Positions 44,881 through 54,402 are shown, counted from the first letter of the stretch. The stretch: DNA of 64,000 bases from Massiliimicrobium timonense (GCF_002160865.1 NZ_NFLJ01000009.1:16466-80465); one strand, 5' to 3'. Notes: generated by a model from the letters alone, not told the origin. Translations and numbers: made by a program.

Positions 44881-46122
44881 ATGAAAAAAAGAAACTGTTT
44901 TATTGGACAATCCGGTGGTCCAACTGTCGCAATTAATGCCTCACTTGCCGGAATCATCCATGCCTGTAAAGAAAGTCAACAATTTGAACATGTCTATGGA
45001 ATGGTTAATGGTATCATGGGATTATTGGAAAGTCGTTACATAGATTTACTGGAACTCTTTGATAATCAGGAACATTTAGATCAACTGATGCATTCCCCAG
45101 CTATGTATCTAGGATCATGTCGCTATAAATTACCTCATTTTCAAGATGATCCTCAAACTTACGAGAGATTATTCCATACTTTTCAACAATTAAATATTAC
45201 TGATTTCTATTACATTGGTGGCAATGATTCAATGGATACAGTGGCTAAATTATCAGCATATGCCAATACTATTCAATCTTCTATTCGTTTTGTTGGTATT
45301 CCTAAAACGATTGATAATGATTTAATGGGAACAGACCATACACCCGGTTTTGGATCAGCCGCAAAATATGTTGCGACTTCTATGTTGGAAATTGCTTATG
45401 ACAGTTCCATTTACAAATTGGATGCTGTAACCATTGTAGAAATCATGGGAAGAAATGCAGGTTGGCTGACAGCTGCCAGTGCTCTTGCCAGAACTCAATG
45501 CAATGAAGCCCCTGATTTGATTTATCTTCCTGAAGTTCCTTTTTCTACAGAAAAATTTTTAGATGATATTCGTGAAGTGTTCCGTCACAAAAAGAATATT
45601 ATTATAGCTGTAAGTGAAGGAATCAAAAATGAAAATGGTGAATATTTGGATTCTGATTCTAAATATACAAAACGTGATGCTTTTGGTCATGTTCTTCATT
45701 CCGGGACAGGAAAAGTTTTAGAATCACTTGTCTACCAGGAATTTAAATGTAAAGTCCGCAGCATTGAGCTTAATGTTTTACAAAGATGTGCTATGCATAT
45801 TGCTTCAAAGGTTGACTTAGAAGAATCTTTCCAGATTGGCGAGGCTGCTGTTCAAGCATCTATGGCAGGTCAAACAGGCATCATGATGACTTTTGAACGT
45901 CTACAAAATCAACCTTATCAAATCAAATGTAGTTATCAGGATGTTTTAAAAATTGCAAATTTAGAACAACGTATACCTGTAGAATGGATCAATGATGCTC
46001 ATAATGACATTACACCTGAACTCTACAATTATCTTATTCCTTTAATTCAAGGTGAAGTCACTGTTCAATTTGAAAATGGTATTCCATGTTATAGTAATAT
46101 TTCTCATTTACGTTATAAATAA
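44881..46122 (+). CDS. 6-phosphofructokinase, probably PPi-dependent
   Basis: Phosphofructokinase of 413 aa, longer than the ATP-dependent PfkA (about 320). GQSGGPTVAINAS opens the fold. Phosphoryl-donor site: GGNDS (113-117) where ATP enzymes have GGDGS, and PKTIDND with Lys142 where ATP enzymes have PGTIDND. An acidic residue at the second of these positions and the Lys mark PPi-dependent enzymes. The donor is therefore probably pyrophosphate, a common saving in anaerobes, but GGND differs from the classical GGDD. The ATG follows AAAGGAGTCACGC. Confidence 0.85.
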   Translation: MKKRNCFIGQSGGPTVAINASLAGIIHACKESQQFEHVYGMVNGIMGLLESRYIDLLELFDNQEHLDQLMHSPAMYLGSCRYKLPHFQDDPQTYERLFHTFQQLNITDFYYIGGNDSMDTVAKLSAYANTIQSSIRFVGIPKTIDNDLMGTDHTPGFGSAAKYVATSMLEIAYDSSIYKLDAVTIVEIMGRNAGWLTAASALARTQCNEAPDLIYLPEVPFSTEKFLDDIREVFRHKKNIIIAVSEGIKNENGEYLDSDSKYTKRDAFGHVLHSGTGKVLESLVYQEFKCKVRSIELNVLQRCAMHIASKVDLEESFQIGEAAVQASMAGQTGIMMTFERLQNQPYQIKCSYQDVLKIANLEQRIPVEWINDAHNDITPELYNYLIPLIQGEVTVQFENGIPCYSNISHLRYK

Positions 46123-46146
46123 AAACCACGTTTTGGCGTGGTTTTT
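46121..46146. terminator. Bidirectional terminator
   Basis: AAAAACCACG/CGTGGTTTTT hairpin between the convergent PFK and transglutaminase genes. Confidence 0.85.
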
Positions 46147-48277
46147 ATTTATAACCTTTCAAATATCTAAAAATGAGTTTTTGATACCATTTTAAGGATT
46201 GATCATATTGAATGATCCATTGTTGATATAAATGATAAAAATGTTGCCATTCTTCATGAGTTAAAACATGTGAAGAATACTTAGCTTTATAAGCAATTGA
46301 CTTTAAATCACTGTCATTTATAAAATGATGCGGACTCAACTTCAATAAAGTTTTATAATAAATCAAAACTTTTTTGTTTGTGTTCATATGCCTTGTTTTC
46401 ATTTTTAACCAATGTGTTGAAAGATAGCGATACATCAAAATGAAAACAACGATACCCGCTATAACGACAAACATATAAACATAAGTATAAGATGATGATT
46501 GTGATGTTGTTGGTGTATCAACAGTTTCATTTTGGACTGGTTCATCTTCTGGTTGTGTTGTTGTAGGATTATTTGTATTGGTATTGGTCTGATTCTGTTG
46601 AGCATTTTCATCAAGAATCTGACTAATCCCTTCAATATGACCAGATGGTGTCATTTCATAAGGAATCCAGCCTTTTTGACTCTCATAAACCTCTATCCAT
46701 GCATGCGAACGATATTCAGGAATTTTTGCCTCCCCATTATGAAAATCACTTTCTTGCATAGTATATCCACGTACAAAACGTGTAGGGATATTCATTTCTC
46801 TTAATAATAATGCTCCTGCAGTCGCAAAATGAGTGCAGCTGCCTTTATGATTTTCAAAGAGGAAATATTCTACAAAATCCTGATTGGAAGGCAATGTTCC
46901 GGCATTTAAATCATATTCTGCTTGACGAGATAAAAGCTCTCGAACTTGTTCAACAATAAAAGGAATATCCGTAGATGAAGAATCAATATCATTTTCTTCT
47001 AACAGATTTGTAAGTGACTCATCAAGTTCTTCGGGAACATCCAAATATTGTTGATAAACATATTCTTCATAAGTTTCGTCAAAATTATCTGGAACAAAGA
47101 ACACTCCTTCCTCTAACTCCATTTGAGAATCATCTTCATAACTATAAACAGAATAAAACTGTTCATCTGTTTTTTCTATATAGGAATCATAATATACAGT
47201 ATGTTGTTGATATTGATCGATGAAATAATAAGGAATAAATTGAAAATCATAATCTTTTTGAGGTGTAATTTGAAGAGAGGTAATGCTTGGAATGGAATTA
47301 GCCATGAGCCATTCACTATACATTGTTAATGAGGGACTATTTTCAAAGTTTTCTGACACCTCATGCCATTCATTATCACTATAATTGGCAAGTGAATAAG
47401 CTCTTAAATAAGATGAAAAAGGAATTTCTGAATGCACAGTCAAAGCCAGACTATCATCAAGACGAATATTGCCTGAAGGTAATGATCCATCAATATCTTG
47501 ACTCATACCCGTTTGATTAAACACGTTCAGTGGATTCCCTTGTCCCCTAGAAACCCAGTCTATGATTTGAGATAGAACTGAAGATGATTCTTGTTGAAAC
47601 AAAGGATTTGTTTCTAAATATGTAGATGCTATAAAGGACATCACACATAAAAATAAAATGATTACTATTTTTAATGGATATTGTTTTTGTTGATGTTTTA
47701 AGGCTATCGTTATTATAAATTCATAACAAATAAAAATAATAAAAGCATAACTTTCTTGAAAAGATAACTCATGTTGAATAAAAACAGGAAACATAAACAA
47801 AAGAATCATACCTATTATTTTTAAAAATGAAAGTTGTTTATTGCTGATTAAAGAAACAATAAAATAAATTATCGGTAAGCCCATTAAAAGCATAATGATT
47901 TGATAAAACACGTCACGTGTATAAAATTCTAATGGTAATAATTCATTAAAATTCAAAAAATAGTCAAATTCAATAACAGCTTGAAGTTCATGTATAAAGT
48001 ATTGTAATTCTATTGGATATAAGACGAATAATAGAATAATTAAAACAATAAAAATAATGACACATATTTTTTGTGGTAACTTCTGATACTTTTGATAATA
48101 GAAATAAAATCCTATTCCTATAACATATAAAAGCACAAGGCTCAACCAGATAGACTCTGGAAAATATAAAGAGTGAGCATAATTTCCCAGTACTCCTATA
48201 CATCCTAAAGCCATCATCAAAAAATCAATCATAAAAGCAATGTATTTTGAAATGTGACTCCCATTTGTTTTTCTCAT
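46145..48277 (-). CDS. Membrane transglutaminase-like protein
   Basis: Membrane protein of 710 aa. About six N-terminal hydrophobic segments (to about 205), an extracellular part, a transglutaminase-like core (about 430-560), a Thr/Asn/Gln-rich linker, one TM (about 598-620) and a cytoplasmic tail. The catalytic triad positions are Cys481 (GSCTHFA), His525 (SHAWIEV) and Glu541 (WIPYEMTP) where Asp is usual. The ATG at 48277 overlaps the DUF58 stop (ATGA) behind GGAGGTGCATCATCA. MoxR-DUF58-transglutaminase is a widespread operon of unclear function. Confidence 0.87.
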   Translation of the reverse strand: MRKTNGSHISKYIAFMIDFLMMALGCIGVLGNYAHSLYFPESIWLSLVLLYVIGIGFYFYYQKYQKLPQKICVIIFIVLIILLFVLYPIELQYFIHELQAVIEFDYFLNFNELLPLEFYTRDVFYQIIMLLMGLPIIYFIVSLISNKQLSFLKIIGMILLFMFPVFIQHELSFQESYAFIIFICYEFIITIALKHQQKQYPLKIVIILFLCVMSFIASTYLETNPLFQQESSSVLSQIIDWVSRGQGNPLNVFNQTGMSQDIDGSLPSGNIRLDDSLALTVHSEIPFSSYLRAYSLANYSDNEWHEVSENFENSPSLTMYSEWLMANSIPSITSLQITPQKDYDFQFIPYYFIDQYQQHTVYYDSYIEKTDEQFYSVYSYEDDSQMELEEGVFFVPDNFDETYEEYVYQQYLDVPEELDESLTNLLEENDIDSSSTDIPFIVEQVRELLSRQAEYDLNAGTLPSNQDFVEYFLFENHKGSCTHFATAGALLLREMNIPTRFVRGYTMQESDFHNGEAKIPEYRSHAWIEVYESQKGWIPYEMTPSGHIEGISQILDENAQQNQTNTNTNNPTTTQPEDEPVQNETVDTPTTSQSSSYTYVYMFVVIAGIVVFILMYRYLSTHWLKMKTRHMNTNKKVLIYYKTLLKLSPHHFINDSDLKSIAYKAKYSSHVLTHEEWQHFYHLYQQWIIQYDQSLKWYQKLIFRYLKGYK

Positions 48278-49236
48278 TGATGATGCACCTCCAGATTTTG
48301 ACCGTGTATGAAACAATAAGAACGTGGCATCAAAGAAAAATCTAATGATTCTATAGGATTTTTCATAATCCATTTGATAGAAACAAGAAGTTTATCTAAA
48401 GAATCAACAAACTGTACTTGTAATGGATCATGAGAAGATGTCACAATCTCAAAAGTTTTATTAGTTTTTAATAAAGATACACACACTGAATAAAAATAAT
48501 CAAACTGTTCATCATAAAAATCATTATTTTCTTTATACTCCATCATCAAAAGCCATCTTTCTTGAAGGGGTTCACTGCCAACTTTCACAAGAAATTCTTG
48601 AAACTTCGATGACATATTCCAATAAATATGTTTTAATTCATCTCCTTCACGATAAGATCTGATTTCAAAAATTTCACTATAATCATCACCCTTTTGATGA
48701 TTCAATGGGTGATCTTCTTGTCTTTCATACATATGCACTTGTTGTAACATTATATCAACAGGATAATAGTGCGGCATAACATCAAATGATTTTTGCAAAG
48801 ATACTTTTTTGGTCACCGAAAAACATTGAAGTAAATCAAAACATTTGATGCGATTGACTTGAATGATATAATGTCCACAATGAGGGCAAGCAATGGTTAC
48901 ATCTTGTTTTTGATCATCAAGAGTCATATGTTCTTTGGTCACTATCTTGGAAAAAGCATCTATAATCTGATAATCAATCACAATTTTGCCACAATCAATA
49001 GGCGTGTGACTTTGACGATAAAAACTCACAGTCACATTTTCATCACGTAAACAATAATGGGGTTGTATTTCCATTGTTATGGTTGTTTTTCGCATAGGAA
49101 TGATACTTAAAAGTAAACATAACACTAACAAGCTTAAAAACATGAAAAACAATAAAAATGAAAAATATCCTAAGACAAAAAACCAGAGTAAATAAAGAAG
49201 AATTAAAAAAACAAGATATTTGATAAGATTTTTCAT
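48274..49236 (-). CDS. DUF58 domain protein
   Basis: A 320-residue protein with two N-terminal hydrophobic segments (about 6-48) and a C-terminal DUF58 domain. The family signature FEIRSYREGDELKHIYWNMSSK is split over about residues 195-217, followed by LVKVGSEP. DUF58 proteins have a vWA-like fold and are almost always found beside a MoxR ATPase, as here. The ATG overlaps the MoxR stop codon by four bases. Confidence 0.88.
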   Translation of the reverse strand: MKNLIKYLVFLILLYLLWFFVLGYFSFLLFFMFLSLLVLCLLLSIIPMRKTTITMEIQPHYCLRDENVTVSFYRQSHTPIDCGKIVIDYQIIDAFSKIVTKEHMTLDDQKQDVTIACPHCGHYIIQVNRIKCFDLLQCFSVTKKVSLQKSFDVMPHYYPVDIMLQQVHMYERQEDHPLNHQKGDDYSEIFEIRSYREGDELKHIYWNMSSKFQEFLVKVGSEPLQERWLLMMEYKENNDFYDEQFDYFYSVCVSLLKTNKTFEIVTSSHDPLQVQFVDSLDKLLVSIKWIMKNPIESLDFSLMPRSYCFIHGQNLEVHHQ

Positions 49237-50168
49237 ACTTTAAACTGTGGTTCCCCAATTGTCTTTAAGATTTCAGCTATGATTTGATGTGCAGATATTT
49301 TATTCATTTTCGCATCATATGTCAAAATCAGACGATGTGCTAGAATCATTGAAGCTACATATTGAATATCTTGTGGAATCACATAATCACGTTCATTTAA
49401 AAAAGCATAGGCTTTAGCTGTTTTCATCAGTGCAAGTGAACCACGTGGTGATGCTCCCTGCTCAACTTGAGAATGTGTTCTAGTAGCGGTAATAATTTGC
49501 ATAATATAATGATAAATATCATCATGAACATAAACTTGATCAATCTTTTGTTGATATTGTAAAATTGTATCCGGTGTTAATACTGGGTGAATATCGTCGA
49601 GTGGATTAGATGTTTGACGTTTTTTCATGATATCTATTTCTTCCTGAAATTGTGGATAACCCAAACTCAAGCAGCTCATAAAACGATCCATTTGAGAATC
49701 AGGCAGCAATTGTGTTCCTGCTGATCCATAAGGATTTTGGGTTGCTATAACACAAAAAGGTTGTGGCAAAGTATAAGTTTTCCCATCCACTGTCATTTGT
49801 CCTTCTTCCATCAATTCCAGTAAAGCCGCCTGTGTCTTACTTGATGTTCGATTCATTTCATCAGCTAAAAGCAAATGACAAAAAGCAATTCCTTCTTTAT
49901 ATTCAAACTGTTGTGTTTGGGGATTATACATTGTAAATCCAACAATATCACTTGGCATAATATCCGGTGTTAATTGAATACGATGATAATCCATTTGTAA
50001 GCATCTAGATAAAGCTAATGCTAAATTTGTTTTCCCTACACCCGGAATATCCTCTAATAAGATATGTCCCCTAGAAAGGAGGGTCACAAATATTTTCATA
50101 ATCACTTCATCTTTTCCAATAACAGCTTTTTTGATTTCTTGTATAGCCTGTTTAATTTCTTGATTCAT
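49233..50168 (-). CDS. MoxR-family AAA+ ATPase
   Basis: AAA+ ATPase of 311 aa. Walker A is EDIPGVGKTNLA (about 38-49), Walker B LLLADEMNRTSSKTQAALLE with the MoxR-typical tail, sensor 1 CVIATQNP, and the lid domain ASPRGSLALMKTAKA. MoxR proteins act as chaperone-like partners of vWA-fold proteins. First gene of a three-gene operon with coupled overlaps, with its own promoter. Confidence 0.92.
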   Translation of the reverse strand: MNQEIKQAIQEIKKAVIGKDEVIMKIFVTLLSRGHILLEDIPGVGKTNLALALSRCLQMDYHRIQLTPDIMPSDIVGFTMYNPQTQQFEYKEGIAFCHLLLADEMNRTSSKTQAALLELMEEGQMTVDGKTYTLPQPFCVIATQNPYGSAGTQLLPDSQMDRFMSCLSLGYPQFQEEIDIMKKRQTSNPLDDIHPVLTPDTILQYQQKIDQVYVHDDIYHYIMQIITATRTHSQVEQGASPRGSLALMKTAKAYAFLNERDYVIPQDIQYVASMILAHRLILTYDAKMNKISAHQIIAEILKTIGEPQFKV

Positions 50169-50191
50169 TTTTTCACCTCATTCTTTTTATT

Positions 50192-50200
50192 AGTATAACA
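50192..50200 (-). promoter_or_regulatory. Extended -10 of the moxR operon
   Basis: TGTTATACT on the minus strand, about 24 bp before the ATG; TTTTGT is a poor -35 17 bp upstream. Confidence 0.55.
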
Positions 50201-50228
50201 GATATCTCTTAATTACAAAATAGAGAGA

Positions 50229-50265
50229 TAAAAAAAGGAAATCTATTTTTCATAGATTTCCTTTT
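50229..50265 (-). terminator. Terminator overlapping the end of the ArsC/Spx-like gene
   Basis: 14-bp stem AAAAGGAAATCTAT/ATAGATTTCCTTTT with a T-run. The stop codon of the gene lies within the hairpin. Confidence 0.75.
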
Positions 50266-50584
50266 GATAACCAATATAAATATTTTGATCATCCACAAGA
50301 ATTGGACGTTTGATCAGCATTCCATTTTGTGATAACAGTAAAGCTGCTTCCTGTTCACTCATATCTTTTACTTTTTCTTTTAGATTCATTTCACGATAAA
50401 GTTTGCCAGATGTATTGAAGAATGGTTTGATCCCTTGTCCGTTTTGTTGTATCCAATGAAGTAATTCTTCTTGACTAGGAGTTTGTTGAACAATATCTCT
50501 TAATTCAACATCAAGACCTTGTTCTTTTAATTTTTTCAAAGCTTTTAAACATGTACTACAACGTGGATAATAAATAAATTGCAT
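50243..50584 (-). CDS. ArsC/Spx-family thioredoxin-fold protein
   Basis: A 113-residue protein of the arsenate reductase/Spx superfamily. CSTC near residues 9-12 is the redox motif, and RPILVD is the conserved cis-Pro region. Arsenate reductases have a single key Cys, while Spx/MgsR have CxxC; this one has CxxC, so it may be a redox-sensing RNA polymerase partner, but it lacks other clear marks. The ATG overlaps the tex stop codon (TAATG), so it is cotranslated with tex. Confidence 0.8.
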   Translation of the reverse strand: MQFIYYPRCSTCLKALKKLKEQGLDVELRDIVQQTPSQEELLHWIQQNGQGIKPFFNTSGKLYREMNLKEKVKDMSEQEAALLLSQNGMLIKRPILVDDQNIYIGYQKEIYEK

Positions 50585-52737
50585 TATGCCACCTCCAATA
50601 AAGATAATGCGACTCTTTTTTTCTTTAAATCAATATCATAAACATAAACATCTAAAATATCACCTACATGACAAATATCTAAAGCATGTTTCACTTTATG
50701 TGTAGACATTTTAGAAATATGAATTAAACCATCATTTTTTAAACCAATATCAACAAAAGCTCCAAAATCCACAACATTTCTAACAACCCCTTGTAATTTC
50801 ATTCCTTTTTTCAAGTCTTCAATTTTTAGGACATCTTTTCTCAAAACAGGAACGTTATATTCATCACGAGGAGAACGATGTGGCGAAACAAAAGCATCCA
50901 ATAAATCTTTAACCAAATAAGAATCAAGGTGTAAATCCTCTTGAATTTGTTGCGTAGATGTTGCTTCAATCACTTCTTTAGCACGAGGTGTTCCAATATC
51001 TTCTTTATGAAGATGGAGATATTCTAAAAGATGCATTGCATCCTGATAATTATCAGGGTGAATACTCGTTTCATCTAACTTTTCATTTCCTGATAAAATT
51101 CTTAAAAACCCTACTGCCAGTTCATATGTTTTATCGCCTAATTTTTTTACATTTTTAATGTCATGACGAGAAATAAATTTTCCATGTTCCTCACGATATT
51201 TCACAATATTTTTAGCTGTCGTCATCGTCAGGCCAGAAACATATTGCAATAGTGATGGTGAAGCTGTATTAATGTTAACTCCTACTTGATTGACTACTTT
51301 TTCAACAACAAAATCTAATTGTTCTGTTAATTTCTTTTGATTCATATCATGTTGATATTGCCCTACAGAAATCGCTTTGGGTTCAATCTTTACTAGTTCA
51401 GCTAATGGGTCTTGTAAACGTCTGGCAATAGATACAGCTGATCTTTCTTCAACTTGATAATCAGGAAATTCTTCTTTTGCGATAGCACTTGCTGAATAAA
51501 CACTTGCTCCAGCTTCTGATACAATCACATATTGAACATCGAGCTGATATTTTTTTATAAACTGAGCAATAAAACTTTCTGTTTCTCGACTTGCTGTTCC
51601 ATTTCCAATCGCAATAATTTCAATTTGATATTTTTGAATCATAGATAACAGTATTTTTTCATCTTTTGTATAATGATCCTTTGGAATAGTAATAAATACT
51701 TTATCAATATCTAATACCTTTCCTGTGGGATCAATAGCTGCCAATTTACAACCTGTTCTAAAAGCCGGATCGATTCCAAGCACAAATTTATCTTTCATAG
51801 GAGCCTGTAATAATAAATTTTCCAGATTAATTGAGAATACATTTAACGCCTGTTCCTGTGCTTTTTCAGTCAACTCATGACGTATTTCTCTTTCTACAGA
51901 AGGAAAAATAAGACGTTTAAAAGCATCTTTAACAGTTTCTTCAATAAAACCTTGTAAAGAAGATTCACGTCTACGCATGACTCCTTGAACAATATATTGA
52001 ATAAAACGTTCATCGTCAATTTCAATTGAAACAGTAAGTACTTTTTCTTTTTCAGCACGATTGATGGCTAAAACACGATGGGAAGCAATATATTTAACTC
52101 TTTCTTGATAATCATAATACATTTCATAAATACCATCTTCTTCATCAGGATTTGTCTTTTTGACATGGGAAGTTAAGATTCCTGTTTTATATATCATATC
52201 TTTTGTGTATTTACGATAACGTGGTTCATCACTGATTTGTTCAGCAATAATATCTTGTGCTCCTTGAATAGCCTCATCAATACTAGAAACTTGTTCATTG
52301 ATATACTTTTGAGCCTCTTTTTCTAAATCAAAAACTCTTGGTAACTTTAAAATAGCTTGGGCCAATGGTTCTAATCCCTTAGCTTTAGCCATCGTTGCCT
52401 TTGTTTTCTTCTTTTCTTTAAATGGTCTATAATAATCTTCAACTTCGCTTAACTTAGAAGCCTTAAGAATATTTTGTTTTAATTCTTCTGTCAACAAACC
52501 TTTTTCATCAATCAAACGGATAACATCATCTTTACGTTCTTGAAGATTCAACTGATATTCATAAACTTTTGAAATTTCTCTAATTTGATCTTCATTTAGG
52601 CCTCCTGTTTTTTCTTTACGATAACGAGCAATAAAAGGAACAGTTGCTCCATCTTCTAATAAAGATAAAACATTTTCTATCTGTTGGTTGGAAATAGACA
52701 GTTGAATAGCTATTTTTTGTATAATTTCTTGATTCAT
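50584..52737 (-). CDS. tex: Tex family RNA-binding protein
   Basis: Conserved transcription-accessory protein, 717 aa. Domains in order: N-terminal helix-turn-helix region (YRKEKTGGLNEDQI), YqgF/RNase H-like fold (LGIDPAFRTGCKLA, about 325-440), helix-hairpin-helix (VGVNINTASPSLL) and C-terminal S1 domain (GVVRNVVDFGAFVDIGLKNDGLIH, split here as GAFVDIG and GLIHISKMS). The start at ATG 52737 follows GGAGGATTTT; the upstream extension runs into the tRNA region. It follows the tRNA-Leu pair behind a weak terminator. Confidence 0.95.
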   Translation of the reverse strand: MNQEIIQKIAIQLSISNQQIENVLSLLEDGATVPFIARYRKEKTGGLNEDQIREISKVYEYQLNLQERKDDVIRLIDEKGLLTEELKQNILKASKLSEVEDYYRPFKEKKKTKATMAKAKGLEPLAQAILKLPRVFDLEKEAQKYINEQVSSIDEAIQGAQDIIAEQISDEPRYRKYTKDMIYKTGILTSHVKKTNPDEEDGIYEMYYDYQERVKYIASHRVLAINRAEKEKVLTVSIEIDDERFIQYIVQGVMRRRESSLQGFIEETVKDAFKRLIFPSVEREIRHELTEKAQEQALNVFSINLENLLLQAPMKDKFVLGIDPAFRTGCKLAAIDPTGKVLDIDKVFITIPKDHYTKDEKILLSMIQKYQIEIIAIGNGTASRETESFIAQFIKKYQLDVQYVIVSEAGASVYSASAIAKEEFPDYQVEERSAVSIARRLQDPLAELVKIEPKAISVGQYQHDMNQKKLTEQLDFVVEKVVNQVGVNINTASPSLLQYVSGLTMTTAKNIVKYREEHGKFISRHDIKNVKKLGDKTYELAVGFLRILSGNEKLDETSIHPDNYQDAMHLLEYLHLHKEDIGTPRAKEVIEATSTQQIQEDLHLDSYLVKDLLDAFVSPHRSPRDEYNVPVLRKDVLKIEDLKKGMKLQGVVRNVVDFGAFVDIGLKNDGLIHISKMSTHKVKHALDICHVGDILDVYVYDIDLKKKRVALSLLEVA

Positions 52738-52753
52738 AAAATCCTCCAATAAT

Positions 52754-52779
52754 AAAAAAACACATTGATAGACAATGCT
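52754..52779 (-). terminator. Terminator after the tRNA pair
   Basis: CATTG/CAATG hairpin with TTTTTTT on the minus strand, directly before the tex ribosome site. Confidence 0.6.
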
Positions 52780-52784
52780 TAAAA

Positions 52785-52871
52785 TGGTGCATCTGATGAG
52801 ATTCGAACTCACACGGAAATACTTCCACTACCGCCTGAAGATAGCGTGTCTACCAATTCCACCACAGATGC
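52785..52871 (-). tRNA. tRNA-Leu (anticodon CAG)
   Basis: 87-nt class II tRNA with encoded CCA. On the minus strand the acceptor stem is GCATCTG/CAGATGC, the anticodon arm CTATC-TTCAGGC-GGTAG with anticodon CAG, followed by a long variable arm and T arm with GTTCGAATC. It reads CUG. Confidence 0.95.
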
Positions 52872-52883
52872 AACAAAATAAAT

Positions 52884-52969
52884 TGGTGCAGGTGATGAGA
52901 CTCGAACTCACACGGAAATACTTCCACTACCCCCTCAAGATAGCGTGTCTACCATTCCACCACACCTGC
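52884..52969 (-). tRNA. tRNA-Leu (anticodon GAG)
   Basis: 86-nt class II tRNA with encoded CCA. Acceptor stem GCAGGTG/CACCTGC, anticodon arm CTATC-TTGAGGG-GGTAG with anticodon GAG for CUU/CUC. Nearly identical to its downstream neighbour outside the acceptor stem, the anticodon loop and one deleted base in the D loop. Confidence 0.95.
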
Positions 52970-52982
52970 ATTTAGCTTATAT

Positions 52983-53011
52983 ATTATAACAAAAATCCTA
53001 TTTCTATGCAA
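52983..53011 (-). promoter_or_regulatory. Promoter of the tRNA-Leu pair
   Basis: TTGCAT (53006-53011), 17 bp, TATAAT (52983-52988) with TG one base before it on the minus strand. Confidence 0.75.
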
Positions 53012-53012
53012 T

Positions 53013-53040
53013 AAGGAATAGAGAATTCACTCTATTCCTT
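53013..53040 (-). terminator. Hairpin at the end of pepV
   Basis: Perfect 11-bp stem AAGGAATAGAG/CTCTATTCCTT containing the pepV stop codon. It lacks a proper T-tract, so termination is likely but not certain. Confidence 0.5.
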
Positions 53041-54402
53041 AATCAAATCGTATAATGCTTTTGCATAAATCGCTGTTGCTTTCATCAAGTCTTCAATAGA
53101 TATTTCTTCATTATTTTGATGAATTTTATTATCACTGTCAGGAAATTCCACACCAAAAGCTACACAGTTTGGCATAGTCTTCGCATATGTTCCTCCACCA
53201 ATAGCTTGTGGTTGATGTTCATGGTCACCTGTAAATTCAACATATGCATTATGCAGTTTTTGAATTAGTTCACTTTGAGGGTCTACATATAATGCTTTTC
53301 CTAATTCATGTGTTTCTGTTAAAGAATAAGATTCCAGACATTGGTGCATCTTTTTCGTTAACTGTTCATCAGTCACTTCATGAGGAACACGCATATCTAA
53401 AATCATACTAACATGTTCATCTTTATAGTTAATGACACCCAAATTAACAGTGAGAGGTCCCATCAACCCTGTATAAGCTATACCAAGTTTCTTCCCATAA
53501 CAATCTTCATAGAAGAATTGATCAATCAATTCAACAAGCTTATTTTGTGATACTGTTTTTAAATAATGACACATATATACAGCTGCATTGATTCCCAACT
53601 CTGGTGTAGAAGCATGTGCAGATTTTCCTGTTAAAACTAGTTTTGTATGATTACCTTCTTCTTCAATATTACCTTCTAAATGATATTTTGATAAATAGGC
53701 TAAAAAAGATTCTTTATATTGTTTATATGATCCTATTAAGTAAGCCTCACAAACTTCTGGTACAATATTAGGTCTTGTGCCAGAATACAAACCAATTAAG
53801 TTATCTTTATCAATTGTTCCTGTGATTTTAAAATTAACCCCTGCTTTTTCTCCATAAACGACTGGAAATTCTGCATCCGGAGTAAATCCCATTGCAGGAT
53901 AAGGCTTTTTTGTAAAATAATATTTCATACATTTAGAACCATTTTCCTCATTACATCCAAAAATAATTCTTGTTTTCATTTTTACTGGCAACTTTAATTC
54001 GTGAATAATTTTAGCAGCATAGTAACCAGCTATTAATGGTCCTTTATCATCAGCTACACCTCGACCATATAGTTTTCCATTTTCTAATGTTGCCCCATAA
54101 GGTTCAGTATTCCAACCCTTAGCATTACATGGAACAACATCTAAATGTCCTAATATTCCAAATGTTTCCTCTTGATCTCCTATATCTATATGTCCTGCAT
54201 AACCATCGACATTTTCACAGATAAAACCATCTCTTTTTCCAATTTCTAACATAGCTTCTAAAGCTTCACGACACTTTTCTCCAAAAGGTTGACCTTCGTT
54301 AGCTGTTGTTTCATCTAAAACAGATGGTATTTGACATAATGTTTGAATATCTTCTATCATTGCATCTTTTCTTTTATATACTTCTTCTAAAAAATCTATC
54401 AT
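53032..54402 (-). CDS. pepV: Dipeptidase PepV (M20 family)
   Basis: Zinc dipeptidase of the M20/PepV type, 456 aa. Metal and catalytic motifs: GHLDVVP (His, Asp), GRGVADDKGP (bridging Asp), CNEENGSKC (catalytic Glu pair) and PDAEFP; the last His is in IGGGTYAKTMPN region/IHQNNE. The lid domain (about 190-310) is present. The ATG follows GAGAGGTGAATGAGAA. It stands alone between the tRNAs and the Nudix gene. Confidence 0.94.
   Translation of the reverse strand: MIDFLEEVYKRKDAMIEDIQTLCQIPSVLDETTANEGQPFGEKCREALEAMLEIGKRDGFICENVDGYAGHIDIGDQEETFGILGHLDVVPCNAKGWNTEPYGATLENGKLYGRGVADDKGPLIAGYYAAKIIHELKLPVKMKTRIIFGCNEENGSKCMKYYFTKKPYPAMGFTPDAEFPVVYGEKAGVNFKITGTIDKDNLIGLYSGTRPNIVPEVCEAYLIGSYKQYKESFLAYLSKYHLEGNIEEEGNHTKLVLTGKSAHASTPELGINAAVYMCHYLKTVSQNKLVELIDQFFYEDCYGKKLGIAYTGLMGPLTVNLGVINYKDEHVSMILDMRVPHEVTDEQLTKKMHQCLESYSLTETHELGKALYVDPQSELIQKLHNAYVEFTGDHEHQPQAIGGGTYAKTMPNCVAFGVEFPDSDNKIHQNNEEISIEDLMKATAIYAKALYDLIKE

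Noticed and set aside
47014..47520. Several plus-strand frames inside the transglutaminase gene
   Set aside because: Antisense shadows of a well-supported gene with catalytic motifs.
52775..52975. Plus-strand frame with a repeated RKYFHYxLKIACLP peptide
   Set aside because: The repeat is the two tRNA-Leu genes read on the wrong strand.
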